Shown: positions 45,281 through 57,600 of the stretch, piece after piece
Layout: every line of letters begins with the position of its first letter
Position numbering within the stretch: position 1 is the first letter of the stretch
From: Nectonema munidae
Lineage: Eukaryota; Nematomorpha; Nectonematoida; Nectonematidae
DNA: 64,000 nucleotides
Direction: 5' to 3'
NCBI GenBank assembly: GCA_030549495.1
Contig: JAUIRK010000684.1
Span: 143,482-207,481 of the forward strand
Translations under genes and position numbers: made by a program
The notes under the pieces: model-generated
The model's input: only the letters and a program-made list of their open reading frames with translations
Database searches by the model: none
Told to the model about the DNA's origin: nothing

Positions 45281-46634
45281 TTCAAATTGAAGTAGAAAAA
45301 TTAGGAAATTAATACAAAATAAAAAAAATATTCTTAATTAATTATTTTTTCAAAATTTGTAATTATAACGTTGAGATATATCTAATTTCACTAATTTAAA
45401 TATTTGAAAGATTTCTAAGTATTTTAGGCTTTATTATGATAATTTTTTCATTATTACAAGTCTGTTTACATATCGTCTTCAGAGATAAATATAATATAGA
45501 TTATTCAATATGATATATTTCTTTAAAATTAAAAATTAATTTTAAAAAATTATTATTTTTTTTCCATAAATATTGCTATTTTGAGGAACAATGAAATAAC
45601 AAAAAAACACTCAAAATACAAATTTTATATTAATTATTAGAAAAATTCTGATATCCCTAATTTAAATAAAAGTGATCAATATTTTTCTAATTTGAAAACT
45701 AAAGGAAATTGTAATTTGAAAGAAAAACGTAACTGCTCTAGAAAGCAAGTGAAAAAGAAAATATAAATTTTAATATTACCATATTATAAGTATTCGAAAA
45801 ACAAAGGTTGAATATAAATTGTAAAAATAACATCTAATAATTAAATATTTTAGCTAATATTTGCATTTTCTTTTTAGTAAGTTTTATTATTTCACAAGAA
45901 ATCAAATTTTTATTATTCAAAAGTTCATTTCTTTAAAATTTATTTTACAGCATAATCAACTATGGATTTTATATATCTCAGGTAATTATTAAAGATTTAG
46001 AAAACGCAATTAAAATTGTGTTGTAGAAAACGCATTATTTCATACACCTCTTCACCTTCAGTGCAAAAATCTTGTTAATTTTCTATATCTATCAATTATA
46101 AAAGTAAAAATTATTACAGAGCTATTTTAATAACTACATGCTATTTTTATTTATATACTTTTATATAAATTGGCCAAAATGCAACTAATTTTTATGGTAT
46201 TTCAAATCGAATTGCTCCTCCTCATCACATTACAAAAAAAATAGACCCCGTAAGGTATAGAGTTTGAATATTTGGAATGAGTCTTCCTAAAATTTGATTT
46301 TTGTATACTAAGATTTCAATTATCTCTAGAAATTTAAGATTACATTTTATTTCATCTTATTAATCAACATGGAATCAGTCATGATTAATTTGTAATTTAT
46401 AATTTAATGTACAGTAAAATCTTAGCTTGTGGACACCTCAATAATAAGGTAACTATAGACACTTTTTATACGACCGTTCATTTTTACATGGTAATTATAA
46501 ATATATATATATCATAACCTGTACGGTTCATCACGTGTAGACAACTTGATTGTCATCTCCAACCTATATACTAGGATCGTTCATATCCAACCTGATCTCC
46601 AACCTGTATACTACAATGTTTTCTATTCCATGTA
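45281..46634. other. Upstream of LSM7, no further gene seen
   Basis: It holds the promoter side of LSM7. It is strongly AT-rich, with no TATA box or other element singled out with confidence. Confidence 0.35.
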
Positions 46635-46642
46635 GTGTACAT

Positions 46643-47079
46643 CAGGGATTAGGCGTGGCACACCACGAACGCAAAGCAATTTTCAGTGGCCCCGAAAAAT
46701 ATTAAGGTTTACAATTAAAATTTTTCATTTATACATAAAGTAAAATAAATTTTTAAACAGTTTTTATACTAGAACTTAAAGGCAATCAAATGTACTTTTA
46801 ACTATGCGCAACCATTTTTATTTAGTATTGTGCCGATATTGAAGAGTTTGCTAAAGTTATCAAAGAGTCAAGCAATAATTACTTATATAATTTTTTAATT
46901 GCTAATTATAATTTTACTTATTATTGTATATTTATGTAAATGTGTATATAAAAATTAAATAAATTATAAAACAATTATGTTAATTTTGGTTTGGATAAAT
47001 ATACATATAAGGTTATCACTCGAGATGATTTGTGAAGTGTTAAGTTGGCACGCTGTTAGCATTAGGTTCCCGACCCCTT
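46643..47079. mobile_element. hAT-type MITE with 8-bp target duplication
   Basis: It starts CAGGGATTAGGCGTGGCAC and ends ATTAGGTTCCCGACCCCTT, flanked by GTGTACAT at 46635-46642 and 47080-47087. The end sequences are of the CAGGGGTCGGGAACC hAT kind. It is 437 bp, AT-rich inside, non-coding. A related left end occurs at 2384. Confidence 0.85.
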
Positions 47080-47314
47080 GTGTACATGATTAGGGAGACA
47101 ATGTTCAACTTTCTATTCATATTTTTCTAGATGTAAGATTTGATATACCTCATTCGGGAGGACAATATTACAAAAGTTATTTTAATTAATATATTTACCA
47201 AATAATCAAAATAAAATTGTGTAATCAAAAAATCGAAAAAAAAATCCTTAAAACATCAAAAAATATTTAACTTTCTGTTCTTTGCTAGATGTAAGATTAG
47301 ATAAAGCTTATTAG

Positions 47315-47465
47315 CCTGAGTAAGGTTGGTTAGGTACGGGTTTCGATAACTCAAGGTCTTGTGTTCGATCCCGCATCAAGCCTACTTTCTCATAGTTCGA
47401 TACAAACGGCGCAATTGTGCCTTCTCGATGAAAACACTCCACGCTACCTTCACCTTTACCTTTTT
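47315..47465 (+). repeat. tRNA-derived SINE, nearly full copy
   Basis: The A-box-like region is GGTTGGTTAGGTACGGG and the B box is TGTTCGATCCC; the body has CATCAAGCCTACTTTCTCAT and AGTTCGATACAAACG; the 3' tail is TGCCTTCTCGATGAAAACAC with CTACCTTCACCTTTACCTTT. About 150 bp. Confidence 0.8.
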
Positions 47466-48513
47466 CGGGTAGACAATTTTACATAAGTTATTACCAATAT
47501 TTTTGCAATTTTTCACGATATAAAATAATATATTTGTTAAATAATCAAAATAAAATTCTGTAATGAAAGAATCACTATCGCTGTCATAAGAGAAGAAGCT
47601 GAAATGTACTTAACCTTAATATATGAGAATAAAATAACAACAGACATGAAGAATTATCACGTTATTTTTACTTTGATTCTATCATATAAGAATGATTTTC
47701 TTCGTTTACCGAAATAGAAAGTACTGTTTTAATCTCAAACAAGGCCTTTTTTCTTGATAAAATCCGTTCATTGGACAAAAATTACTTTTCAATAAATTTT
47801 TGAAAAGTATAAAAAAAAATGTAAAAAAGTGTAAATATTCACTTCGAAATCTTTAATTCTTCTATGTTGGATACAATCTATGATACGATGAGTAAACAAA
47901 AAGCCAGTTGAGGTTACTTATGAGTTGCATAAAAATATTTTAACGGTAAAAAATTCTAGTTAGATTGAAATATTTTTACTATTGAGTTGAATCATTCATT
48001 GATATAGCAATCATAGTATTAATTAACTACAATAAACTATCTGGATTGTCATAATTACTTTTTGAAGAAAAATTCCTCAATGCTCTGTTTTATTAACAAA
48101 AAGTTTGGCGTCAAAAATTTTTTTTATATGAGGTAGATTATTCTCCCGTATTGAAGGATAATAATATAATGCCATGACCTTACATAGAAGTAGTAATTAC
48201 TTGTTTTAAAATGCTCATATTTCAATGGCAAAAAATATTGTCCATTATTTTTAAAGTGTTATGCTTGTTACCGTTGGTTTCAAGAAATTGGGTGTTCAAA
48301 AATTCACAAGTTCGATAACAAGTATATTGTATTGTTTTTTGAGGTCTTCTTCAAATAAATAAACAAATCTTTAAATGAATAGACAGAATAAAGTTTTAAA
48401 CTTGTCTGAATAAAAGTTTTTTTTATTTTTTAATTAATATCCTTTTTTAAATTTAGTTTATGCTTATGGCTTTTTTTATAAATTTAATTTTTTGAATTTT
48501 TTCTTTGTAAAAA
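47466..48513. other. Upstream region of TOM70 gene
   Basis: It holds the promoter and 5' UTR side of the TOM70 gene. It is AT-rich; no named motif is supported. Confidence 0.35.
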
Positions 48514-48630
48514 ATGGCAACCATATCAATTACGGCAAAATTTACAATTAATATAGTTCTTGCAACTACTTTTGCGTATTTTATATATAAAATCTATAGA
48601 AAAAAAACCTCATCCACTACTCATAACAAA
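48514..48630 (+). CDS. TOMM70: TOM70 exon 1
   Basis: The start codon in AAAAATGGCA is the first ATG of the frame and opens the membrane anchor directly. The exon has 39 codons, phase 0, donor GTAATA. It encodes MATISITAKFTINIVLATTF and the basic stop-transfer run YRKK. Confidence 0.85.
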
Positions 48631-51600
48631 GTAATATTCATAAGTTTTATCCATATTTATTATAATTTAATTTTTGTTAGAATTGTGGGAAAACTATTCA
48701 AAGTCTTAAATCTTTAGCTAAATCTCATTATGTTAATGGTGATTTTTTGTTAACAATTAAAGAAGTTGATGATGCTCTGCACCTATTTGTTATGTCCCAA
48801 GAAGAGAAATGTTCATTTCTTTTAATTAAAGCCGAATCCTTTTTTGGAATGGTATCATGTATGTCTATTCATATTTGTTCTATTTATTTGATCCTTTTCA
48901 GACAATGTATTCCGATGTTTTGAATATTTGTAATAGTGCAATTGAATTTGAAACAATTAATCCTGACATTTTTGTTCTCAGAGCCAAAGTTCTAGCAATA
49001 AGAGAAAATGATTACTTTAATGCATGTTTAGGTATATCTTCACTTTATCTGTATATATTTTCCCATATTTTAATAAAGGTAAACATTAGGTTACTTTGTA
49101 AATATTCATCTTTAACAAAGATTATCTAGAGATACAATTTAAAATTTACTACATACAATGCTAATAGATTGTTGTGTTTAACATTTAGCATTCGAGCTTC
49201 AACTCTTAAAGTTTATACAAATATTAAAAAGGACGATCGCTCTGATTGGAGTAAGGTTTGCAAGAAAAACTTTACCAAAGGACATAGAGGGAGATGAGTG
49301 AGTCGTGTGAATATGTCGCTTATATGATAGGCATGTGTAAACTCTAAAGATTAAATAAAGTATATGATCGTTTTTGCTCCTCATACGGGATTCAGATAAA
49401 CAAAATAGTCCTACTCATATCTACACCACTTCATATACACACATCTCCGTCTATTTTCTTCAGTAAAGATTTTCTTTACCCACTTTACTCGAATTCCAGC
49501 AACTCATTACCATCCTCCTCCAGTTAATATCTTTTGATGAGCGTATTGGTTGAAATGTATCCTTTAAGAAGTTTTGGATAAAGGCTTTATACTATTCCTA
49601 TAAATTGTTATAGTTTCCAGTTCCTTTCAATTTTAATTTGTATTAAATTCTACTTGATCAATTGTTCTCAAAACAATTAGGCCATTATAATTCTATCTAG
49701 CTTTGTATTTTTAAAACTATTTAGTTTGTTAGAAATTTAGCTTATTGTGGCTTTGAATAATTTTTCTAACTAATTTGGCCTCAGAATAATCGTTTTTCTG
49801 ATAGTTCAACTTTTCAATATAGTATTTCTTATACCTTTTCGAAACAATTGGTATCAGTTTTATTTTAAATATTTGATATAATTTAGTTTTTAAGTATCCT
49901 CAAGATCAGGGGCGCACATCCGGGGGGGGGGGGCGAAAATGACCTTAGCCCCCCCCCCCCCCCCCCCCCCCAATAATTTTCTATAAGTAAGAGTAAAAAC
50001 ATGCAGACTTTCGAATCAATCAAACATCATGCCAAGCTCTCTTAACCCATTTAAGACCAAGCAAAGCAGACGATATCTAAAAAAATGCAGGCGATTTATA
50101 TTCAAAGTCATTGAAAAAAATAGACGAAGATGAAATTACTTATGTTCCAAAATAGGAACATTGGGCGTAAATGGGTTAAATTCCTATCAAACATTTTACA
50201 GAGGATGTGTGAGCGCTATATAATAATAATCCATTGCTTCAATATGCACACAGGTCACAGAACAAACACATGTTGATGATCCACTTGATTTTCTCATCTG
50301 TCACAGTGATTCTATTTCTCTTTTGGTTTCCTCTGTTTTTCTCATCCGCTTTCTCTGCTAAAACTCAATCATTCACTCAAGCTCTCTTCTTTCATTCAAG
50401 CCCTCTTCTCTTGTTAAGTTCTCCTATCTCATTCAGCTCTCTTCTCTCCAGTGACGTAGCTAGGCTAGGCATGAGGGGCCGTGCCCACTCTCCTATGTAC
50501 TGCATGGTGCCGCCATGCATCTTATGCGATATCAGTTTGTGAAAATTTCTCCAATGAACGGATCAAGAAAGTATATAAAATGTTGTTCACGTTTTTTGTT
50601 TTTTAATTGTGCCCCCCCCCCTCCCCTATCAACTTTTTTTCTGTTTACACTACTGCTTCTATCTAATTTGCATTTAGAGTTAAATTAAAATAGTTTTTAA
50701 TCTTTACAATTTTATATCAATGAATATTATTAGACTCGCGCTAAGATTTTTTTTTCAACAAAGGTCATTTAATCCTTATCACTACGTTTGTTACATTTTG
50801 TAACATTTGAAAACTTTAATTTTTTCAAGTCAAGAAATTTTTTTATAGCTATTTTGGAATGAATATTTTGACTAGCTCGGTTTAAAAGCAAGAATACTCT
50901 ATTTGCTTAATATTTGAGCAGAGATATTTTTATAATGTTCCATTGTTAAATTTTATAAGTAACACTGTACAGTGTACATAATCAAATCACTTTTTTAAAG
51001 AAAATTTGTTGATTATTATAGTAAAAATATAATATCGAAACAAAATGTTTAAGTTGTTAAAAATGTACTTAATCTATTTGTGACAGCTGTCAGAATTTTA
51101 TTTGTAGACAGAAATATTCAAAAAAACGTCATTTTCTTTTCTCGTATACTTTGATTTATGTTAGTTTGGTCCTCGGACATTTCGCCCCATTATTTTCATA
51201 AGACAGTTCGTCCCATTATTTTCATAAGACAGTTCGTCCCATAGACAATTCCCCCCATTATTTTCATAAGACATTTTGTTTCATGGACAATTCGCCCCGT
51301 TATTTTCATGAGACATTTTGTCTCATGGACAATTCTAAAAAATTAAGAGATAAATTGATTAATTTGAAATAATTTAATAGAGATAAAATAAACAAGAATA
51401 TAAAATTTTTTAATAATTTTACACATATAATAAGCAAAGATGGATGAAACTAATAGCCTATGAGACAATTTGTCAGGGGCAAATTGTCTATGGGGCGAAA
51501 TGTCTGTCGACCGTTATTTAAATAATTTTTTAATTAAAAGGGCTAGCTACTTATAAACGTCGGCTTTTGCTGCTTATAAAAATGTGAAAATATCAAATAA

Positions 51601-54600
51601 ACTCTAATTGTTTATGCCTCCTATTATTTTGAAATTATTCTGAGAACAGACGGCCCCATTTTAAAATAGTGAAAATTGCTTTATTAGTTTATTTTGTTTC
51701 CTTTCTCTCTTATGTTAATTATGTAGCAAATTTTTCAATTTTAAGTAAAAGGTAAGGTGCAGCGGGTGTATTTACATTGACAAGGCACTGATGTACCGCT
51801 TATGTCAAACAAAAATCTTCGTAAGGAAGAACCAGAGGCTCCGGCGCCCCCCCCCCCCACCTCCCCCCCCCCCAAGGTGGGTGGGGTAGTAAATTTTTTT
51901 AAAAAATTAAGTAAAAATTTTTTTTTTGAAAAACCTTTTTGACTTTTTTTCCTTAAAAGTTATTATAAAAGGCAAATCATTGCAAAATGTTAAAAGTTAT
52001 TTTACTTTTTGTAGCTTGTATCAATTTAGCTTTTAAACTATTTTTGAATGATGCTGAGTTAAATGAAATAATGCGATCTTAATTTTTTGTTTGCACAATT
52101 ATAACTTCGTTTTATACGCTTGCCCTTGAATCAATCACATTTTTTCATATAAACATCGCAGGGTGTCTAGTAGACTCTTTGCCTTTAGACTACATTCACT
52201 CATATAAAACTATCCAACCGTCAGTTATTTGTTTTCTCTATGAATCAAATATTCTTTCATCAATTCTTGTAATGTGCCTGGTAGACTTCATTTTTCAAAT
52301 GAAAAGATTATTCCACCCCCTAACAATTTTGGATTTTTTTAAACTAGTGTATATTCGATGGTTGTAGGTAAAAATGCCCCCTAATTTTTGATTTTCAGGA
52401 TTTTTTTAATTATATAAATATTTTATTTGGTACCGTTTTGAAAGGCATAATTTCATAATCTATAGGGTTTTTTTCTTTATAAAGTTCTTGAAAACAATAG
52501 CGAAGGTGCAGATTTGTGGGAATGTGTTCTTAAAATCAGTTAAAACAAATTATATTTAGAAAGTGTTCTGATACACAAAGTCCAAAAATATAAAGAGTCT
52601 TATAAATTTTGGACTTTAGGTATGCGTTGAATACACTATTTTAAAGGATTGCTTGAATATTTGGTCTCCCGTGGTATTTCCAGACCACTAGTTTTGAAAA
52701 TTGCAAGAAAAAAATTTCGCCCCCCCCCCAATAATTTTGAGGATGTGCTCAAGATATTTTGTCCTTTATAATATGCTTTTAAGACAATTTAGATTTTAAT
52801 TTTCTTTAAAATAATGTCCCTAACTAAGGAGATTTTTATAAATTCAATAAATCTGAATTTTAATGTAAATATTTTCCATGCATTTGCATTAAATTCCATA
52901 GAAAACATCTCTCAACTCTAACCATATAAATTATTTAAAATCCATGGCATTTGTCCTTTTACCACCAGTAGGAAACCGGTGTCCCGAGAAATATTTTTTT
53001 TCATTATTTGAAGAAAAAACTGAACTTTGACTCCTAAATTTATATTAGATACTCGTTCAGACTCGTGTCCTTTTTAATCTATGACAGATAAGACTAGTTT
53101 GTCTTCAAACGCTTAAATATATAAAATTCCATTGAATTGAAATGATTTAATCATTAGTCTTCAAAATTGTGGTCTTTATAGGGTTACCCAACTTTATCGC
53201 GATGTCATCTTTAGATCATACAGATGATTTTTTGATTTTAGTCCTTTCAGTCATAATTGAGCACCGGTGATCCACGAAACAAAATTTTCTGCTTTAAGTT
53301 ATATTAGGATGGCCAGATGTCTTGGTTTTGGGGAATTTTCAGTTTTGCCTTCACTTAACAACGAAATTCCAGGGTTTATTAAAATCAGGGGTTCTCAACC
53401 TTTTTTACACCATTTTTGCCCCTCTTATTGTAAAAAAATATTGTATGGCCCCTTATTTTTTATTTTGTCGTATGTTTTTTACTCCGTCTCTTAATTTGTT
53501 ACACCTAGAGAAACAAAAATATTGAAAATGATAATTGAACACCAAAGCCTATACGATGTAATTAGTAAGTCTACTTATCATTTAAGCAAAAATGGGGTGA
53601 TTTCTCCCAAAAAGGTTATTATATGTAATAAAAAGAATTGAGGTATACAGTTTACTTCAAGTTTGATCCTTGATCATTCCGGGTGCTTATAAATTTAATT
53701 TTTTTGCACAAAGAAACTAAAGTCATTCTCACATTATATTCCAAATTAAAGAAAATATGTAAAATTTCAAAATTTTGCAAAAATAATCTGATATATTTTT
53801 TCATATTGAGCGTGAACGACCTAAATCTTCACTATTTCCAAATCCGAGATTTTTTTAAAATTTTATAAAACATTCCATAAAACCTTAGTTAAATTTATTT
53901 ATTCATCATTTCGCTATGTTCACGTCATTCATCATCCCATCCATTCTCACAATAGATTCATCATCCCATATTATATTCCTATCTCTAAAAATACAGTGCA
54001 AAATGCCTATATACACCGTAAACTTCATCATCTCCCTGCACTTGCTATGAAATGAAATTCTTTAATTCAAAAAACCGTGCCTGGTCCTATAGGATAAAAT
54101 AGTTACACCTGGATAAATACTTTTACAGCTGCGACACTTGAAAAAGAGCTTTGGGATTAGTGGGTCTGCAGTGCTTTTCTCCAGTCTCCCAATTGTCTTT
54201 CAAGCTGTACCTTTTATTCATCTTCTTGTAGATATTGGTGATATGTTGATCCTAATTTTTTGAGCGAACTAGATTTTGATTCCGATTATCTTGTAAACGC
54301 CGATAGTTGAATAAATATCATTATTTTGACTTCTAGAAAGTTCTCTCGCTAGTTTACGAATATCAAGTTAAAAGCTTCTCTCCATTGCCTCCTCTTAAAT
54401 TTAAAAAAGTTTTAAGTTTAAAAGATGAGCAAAATTTAAATCGGGAATTGAAATCATTGTTGATTGAATTAACTTGAGCGTGAGAAGTATTTTAAAGTTT
54501 TGAGGGATTTTCAGGTTTTGTTTCTTGATGTTAGCGAAATTTATTTGTCTAGTTACGTGCCAAGTGCAATGTCTTGTTTTTCTTCAATAAGATTAGCGCT

Positions 54601-57600
54601 TTCCATGATGGTGAATGATGTTTAAGGATTAATTTGCTCCTATTCAACGCGTTTTTGATCTTGAGAGTTGCTTCTTTTTCTACATTTGTTTTGTCTTATT
54701 TGCTACGACTTTGTTTTTGAGAAATATTTCAGGGTATGGGTGTCTAATGCCAATATGTGTGTAGTATGTATGTATTCGTATGTGTCTGTGTATGTACAGT
54801 GGCGCATTCAGAGGAGGAATGGCGCATAACCCCAATTCTTATAATGAAGTATCGATCTTTTATATTTGTTTCTAACTAATCCCAACTCCAAAAATAGCTT
54901 TCAAAATTTTTACACATTAAGGCGCCTTTAGAGATTGGTTCAGCACGTGTCAATCAACTATTTGCAAATTGAGAAAACATTTGAATAGTCAAAATCAGTC
55001 GTAGAGTGGCTTCTCTTGTTTTTTGAAGTGCATTCAAATTGATGCTTGTTGTTGTGTACCCAGATTGCCATATCTTCTTAAAAGCCTAAAATGTCAGTCA
55101 ATTTTTTTTAGCTTAGTGAACAAATCTCTTAAAAATAGATGTGCCCGAAAATAAGGTTATTCTATTGTAGTATGTATGTTTCGTTGTGAATATGTGCAAA
55201 TGATACATTTTTGAGCTAACCACTTTTTTCAACCATATCACGTTTTCTGAGAATGTTTTGAATAAGATTTGAAATGCGATTTATTCCAATATTTGTCTGT
55301 GAGGAAATGTACATATCTGTGGTGCTTTATTGTGAATGTGTTTGTGTAAAAAAATCGTATAACCTGAAATCTCCTTAAACGTTTAAGATTTTTTTTAAAA
55401 ATTTGTTTTATTTAGTTAGAAATCCTTTTTCTATTTTTCATTTCTAAATTGTTTATTTCAATTCTATGTTGTCTTTCCAAAATATTAAATGTAATTAATA
55501 AAGACAATTTAGAATTGAAATAGACAAAATTAAACTAAACATGTTATATATTTGCAGAATGAACATTTTAAATGTATAATAAAGTCGTAACACACCTTTC
55601 AATTTAAACTTTTGATGAATACCTTCTATTTTTCAAGTAACTTTTGCAAGACACTCTTCCTAGATGCGCAGACATGCCAATCTATATATGTATATTTTTT
55701 TTATAGATTTAATGACTGCTCTTTACTTGGAAGAAATGAAATCAGATTCCATTTTTGCTCTCAAAGAAGAGTATTTAGAGAAGCATTGCGATTCCAAAGT
55801 CAAAGAGTATTTGAAGGTTTTTAATTTTGCTCATTGATCTCAATTTTTGTTGGATCCCTATTTTTTTACACACGTGTTCTTTAGTTTAAATCCTGTGTTG
55901 ACTATCGAAGTAAGAAAACGAATTATTTTAATTCACAAAATTTTAATAAACCAAACTTGAATAAAGCTCAAAATATAATCTTTGGATTTTAATTTGGCAT
56001 ACAAACTAGTAATGAAACAATTTTTCAGGTTTGGATTGGGTCAGCATTTTATACTTTTATTCTCTAGTTTATGCTGAATTGTATGAAATATGTCATTTTT
56101 TTATACCTCTTTAGACCAATGATTTCGCTTCACATAGTAATAAAAAGATTAAAAAGTTTTTGGAAAGTTTTTCAAAGGAACCGATTCGTCTTTCTTACCA
56201 ACGGATTCAATCAAAGGGTCAAGGAGAAGAAGCTCTCAATGGAAACGAGGTAGAACCCGCGTTGACTCAGCAGCAAGAAAACATTGTGGAGTAAGGACAA
56301 CTCCATGTTTTGTTTACCTTTGATATCTCAATAAAAGTTAAATATATCAGTTAGTGACTAACTCAGTGAACATATGGTAGTAGTTTCATCATCCTCAGAT
56401 GCCAAAATATTCAAAATATGGAATACTTTTTACTTTCTAAAAATAGTGTACACATTTTTTGTTAGTTAAATAATAATTAGTTCGCTTATTTTTTATTTTA
56501 TATCAATGAAACATTTTCAATAGTATAGTCTTTGTTAGCTAGCTAGCTGATAAATTAGTTAGTTTTTTACTTTCATCTGTTAAAAGTTTCTTTAATCTGT
56601 TTAAAAAAATTCTTGTAAATGTGGGCCAAAAATGATATCTTTTAGGAGAATGCCTTGTCTAAATAATTAAATACATAGCAATTTAATTATTTAGCCAAAA
56701 TATTGACGTTTTTTAGAATTTATTGAGATATAAGTTTAATATTTGTTTTAAAAATAATAATACTATCACATGAAAATAGGCAAGAAAAAAATTGCACACG
56801 CCTACTACTATAAGATTACTCCCCTGAATTATGAGAGAGGGCCGGGAAGTAGATGGACTAGGCCCTTTCATAGAATTGTCTCCCAAATGAAGTCAGACTT
56901 CTTTTAAATTGTGCTAAGAAAATCTTCACAAATTAGAAGAACGAAAAAACTTAAATATAAGTTTTAATGCTAAAATTCATCACCTATATAAATGAATTGA
57001 ATCGCTAAGCTCTTCAATGGAGAGGTTTCACTATTTATCTTTATTTAAGATGTATAGGATATCCAGTTCCACAGATGCGGATTATCTGCAGAAAGTTCGC
57101 ATCTTTTTCTATATACGGCAGAGTTTTATTCGGAATTTTTACTTCATCCAAAATTTTATGAAAACATATGTACATTGACATCTCTCCAGATTTTTAAGAA
57201 GTTAAGTTAAAAAATTAATTCTGACATCCGCATTCGTTAGGATGTCAAATTTGATATTTGCATCCGTGGATACAAAAAAATTCAAATCCGATGCATCTCT
57301 AATCTTTATACAGGGGCAGAAGCAGGAATTCAATTCAAATAGGATACTTTCATAAAATAAAAGGGCCTAGGTGTGATGTGGTGTTGAATTTATATTATAT
57401 ATATATAAGTGTTATCCATTTGTTATATATATCTATTAGTATTTCATATATAGTGCATTGTTTCCCGAACATAATGAAACCTTTACGCTTTATTTTTCAC
57501 ACCCATCTCGTAAAAAAGTGTTCCTACGCGATAATTTGCTTGCCTTCAACCGATGCATAAATGTAACCATCTTGAAATGCTAAAAATGAACAATATTTTG

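Larger units (their letters stand above)
49907..52747. mobile_element. Long non-coding hAT-like element, copy 3 (full length, nested host)
   Basis: The left end is CAGGGGCGCACATCC followed by a G run. The right end is a C run, then CAATAATTTTGAGGATGTG; the final bases of the right terminus are worn or missing compared with copy 1 (GAGGATGTGCGCCTCTG). CTCAAGAT flanks both sides (49899-49906, 52748-52755). At 2841 bp it encodes no transposase. Inside lie a piggyBac-type MITE (50042-50179), a hAT-type MITE (50449-50655), a hairpin MITE with minisatellite (51170-51511), a SINE tail (51750-51815) and a C-rich run (51846-51875). Confidence 0.8.
49032..55706 (+). other. TOM70 intron 3 (6.7 kb)
   Basis: It starts GTATAT and ends TTTTTTATAG. 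It contains the nested hAT-like stack at 49907-52747, a hAT-style end GGGGTTCTCAACCTTTTTTA near 53388, and CAGTGGCGCATTCAGAGG near 54798. The other parts (49032-49898 and most of 52756-55706) hold no feature I can name. Confidence 0.7.

Noticed and set aside
49199-49384. Open frame antisense in TOM70 intron 3
   Set aside because: No domain, and a SINE-like start phrase lies inside it.
51170-51345. CRISPR-like array (regular repeats)
   Set aside because: Units are contiguous minisatellite variants without unique spacers and lie in a eukaryotic intron.
53267-53525. Two overlapping open frames in TOM70 intron 3
   Set aside because: Part is a hAT-like end (GGGGTTCTCAACC); no domain, no phase fit with TOM70.
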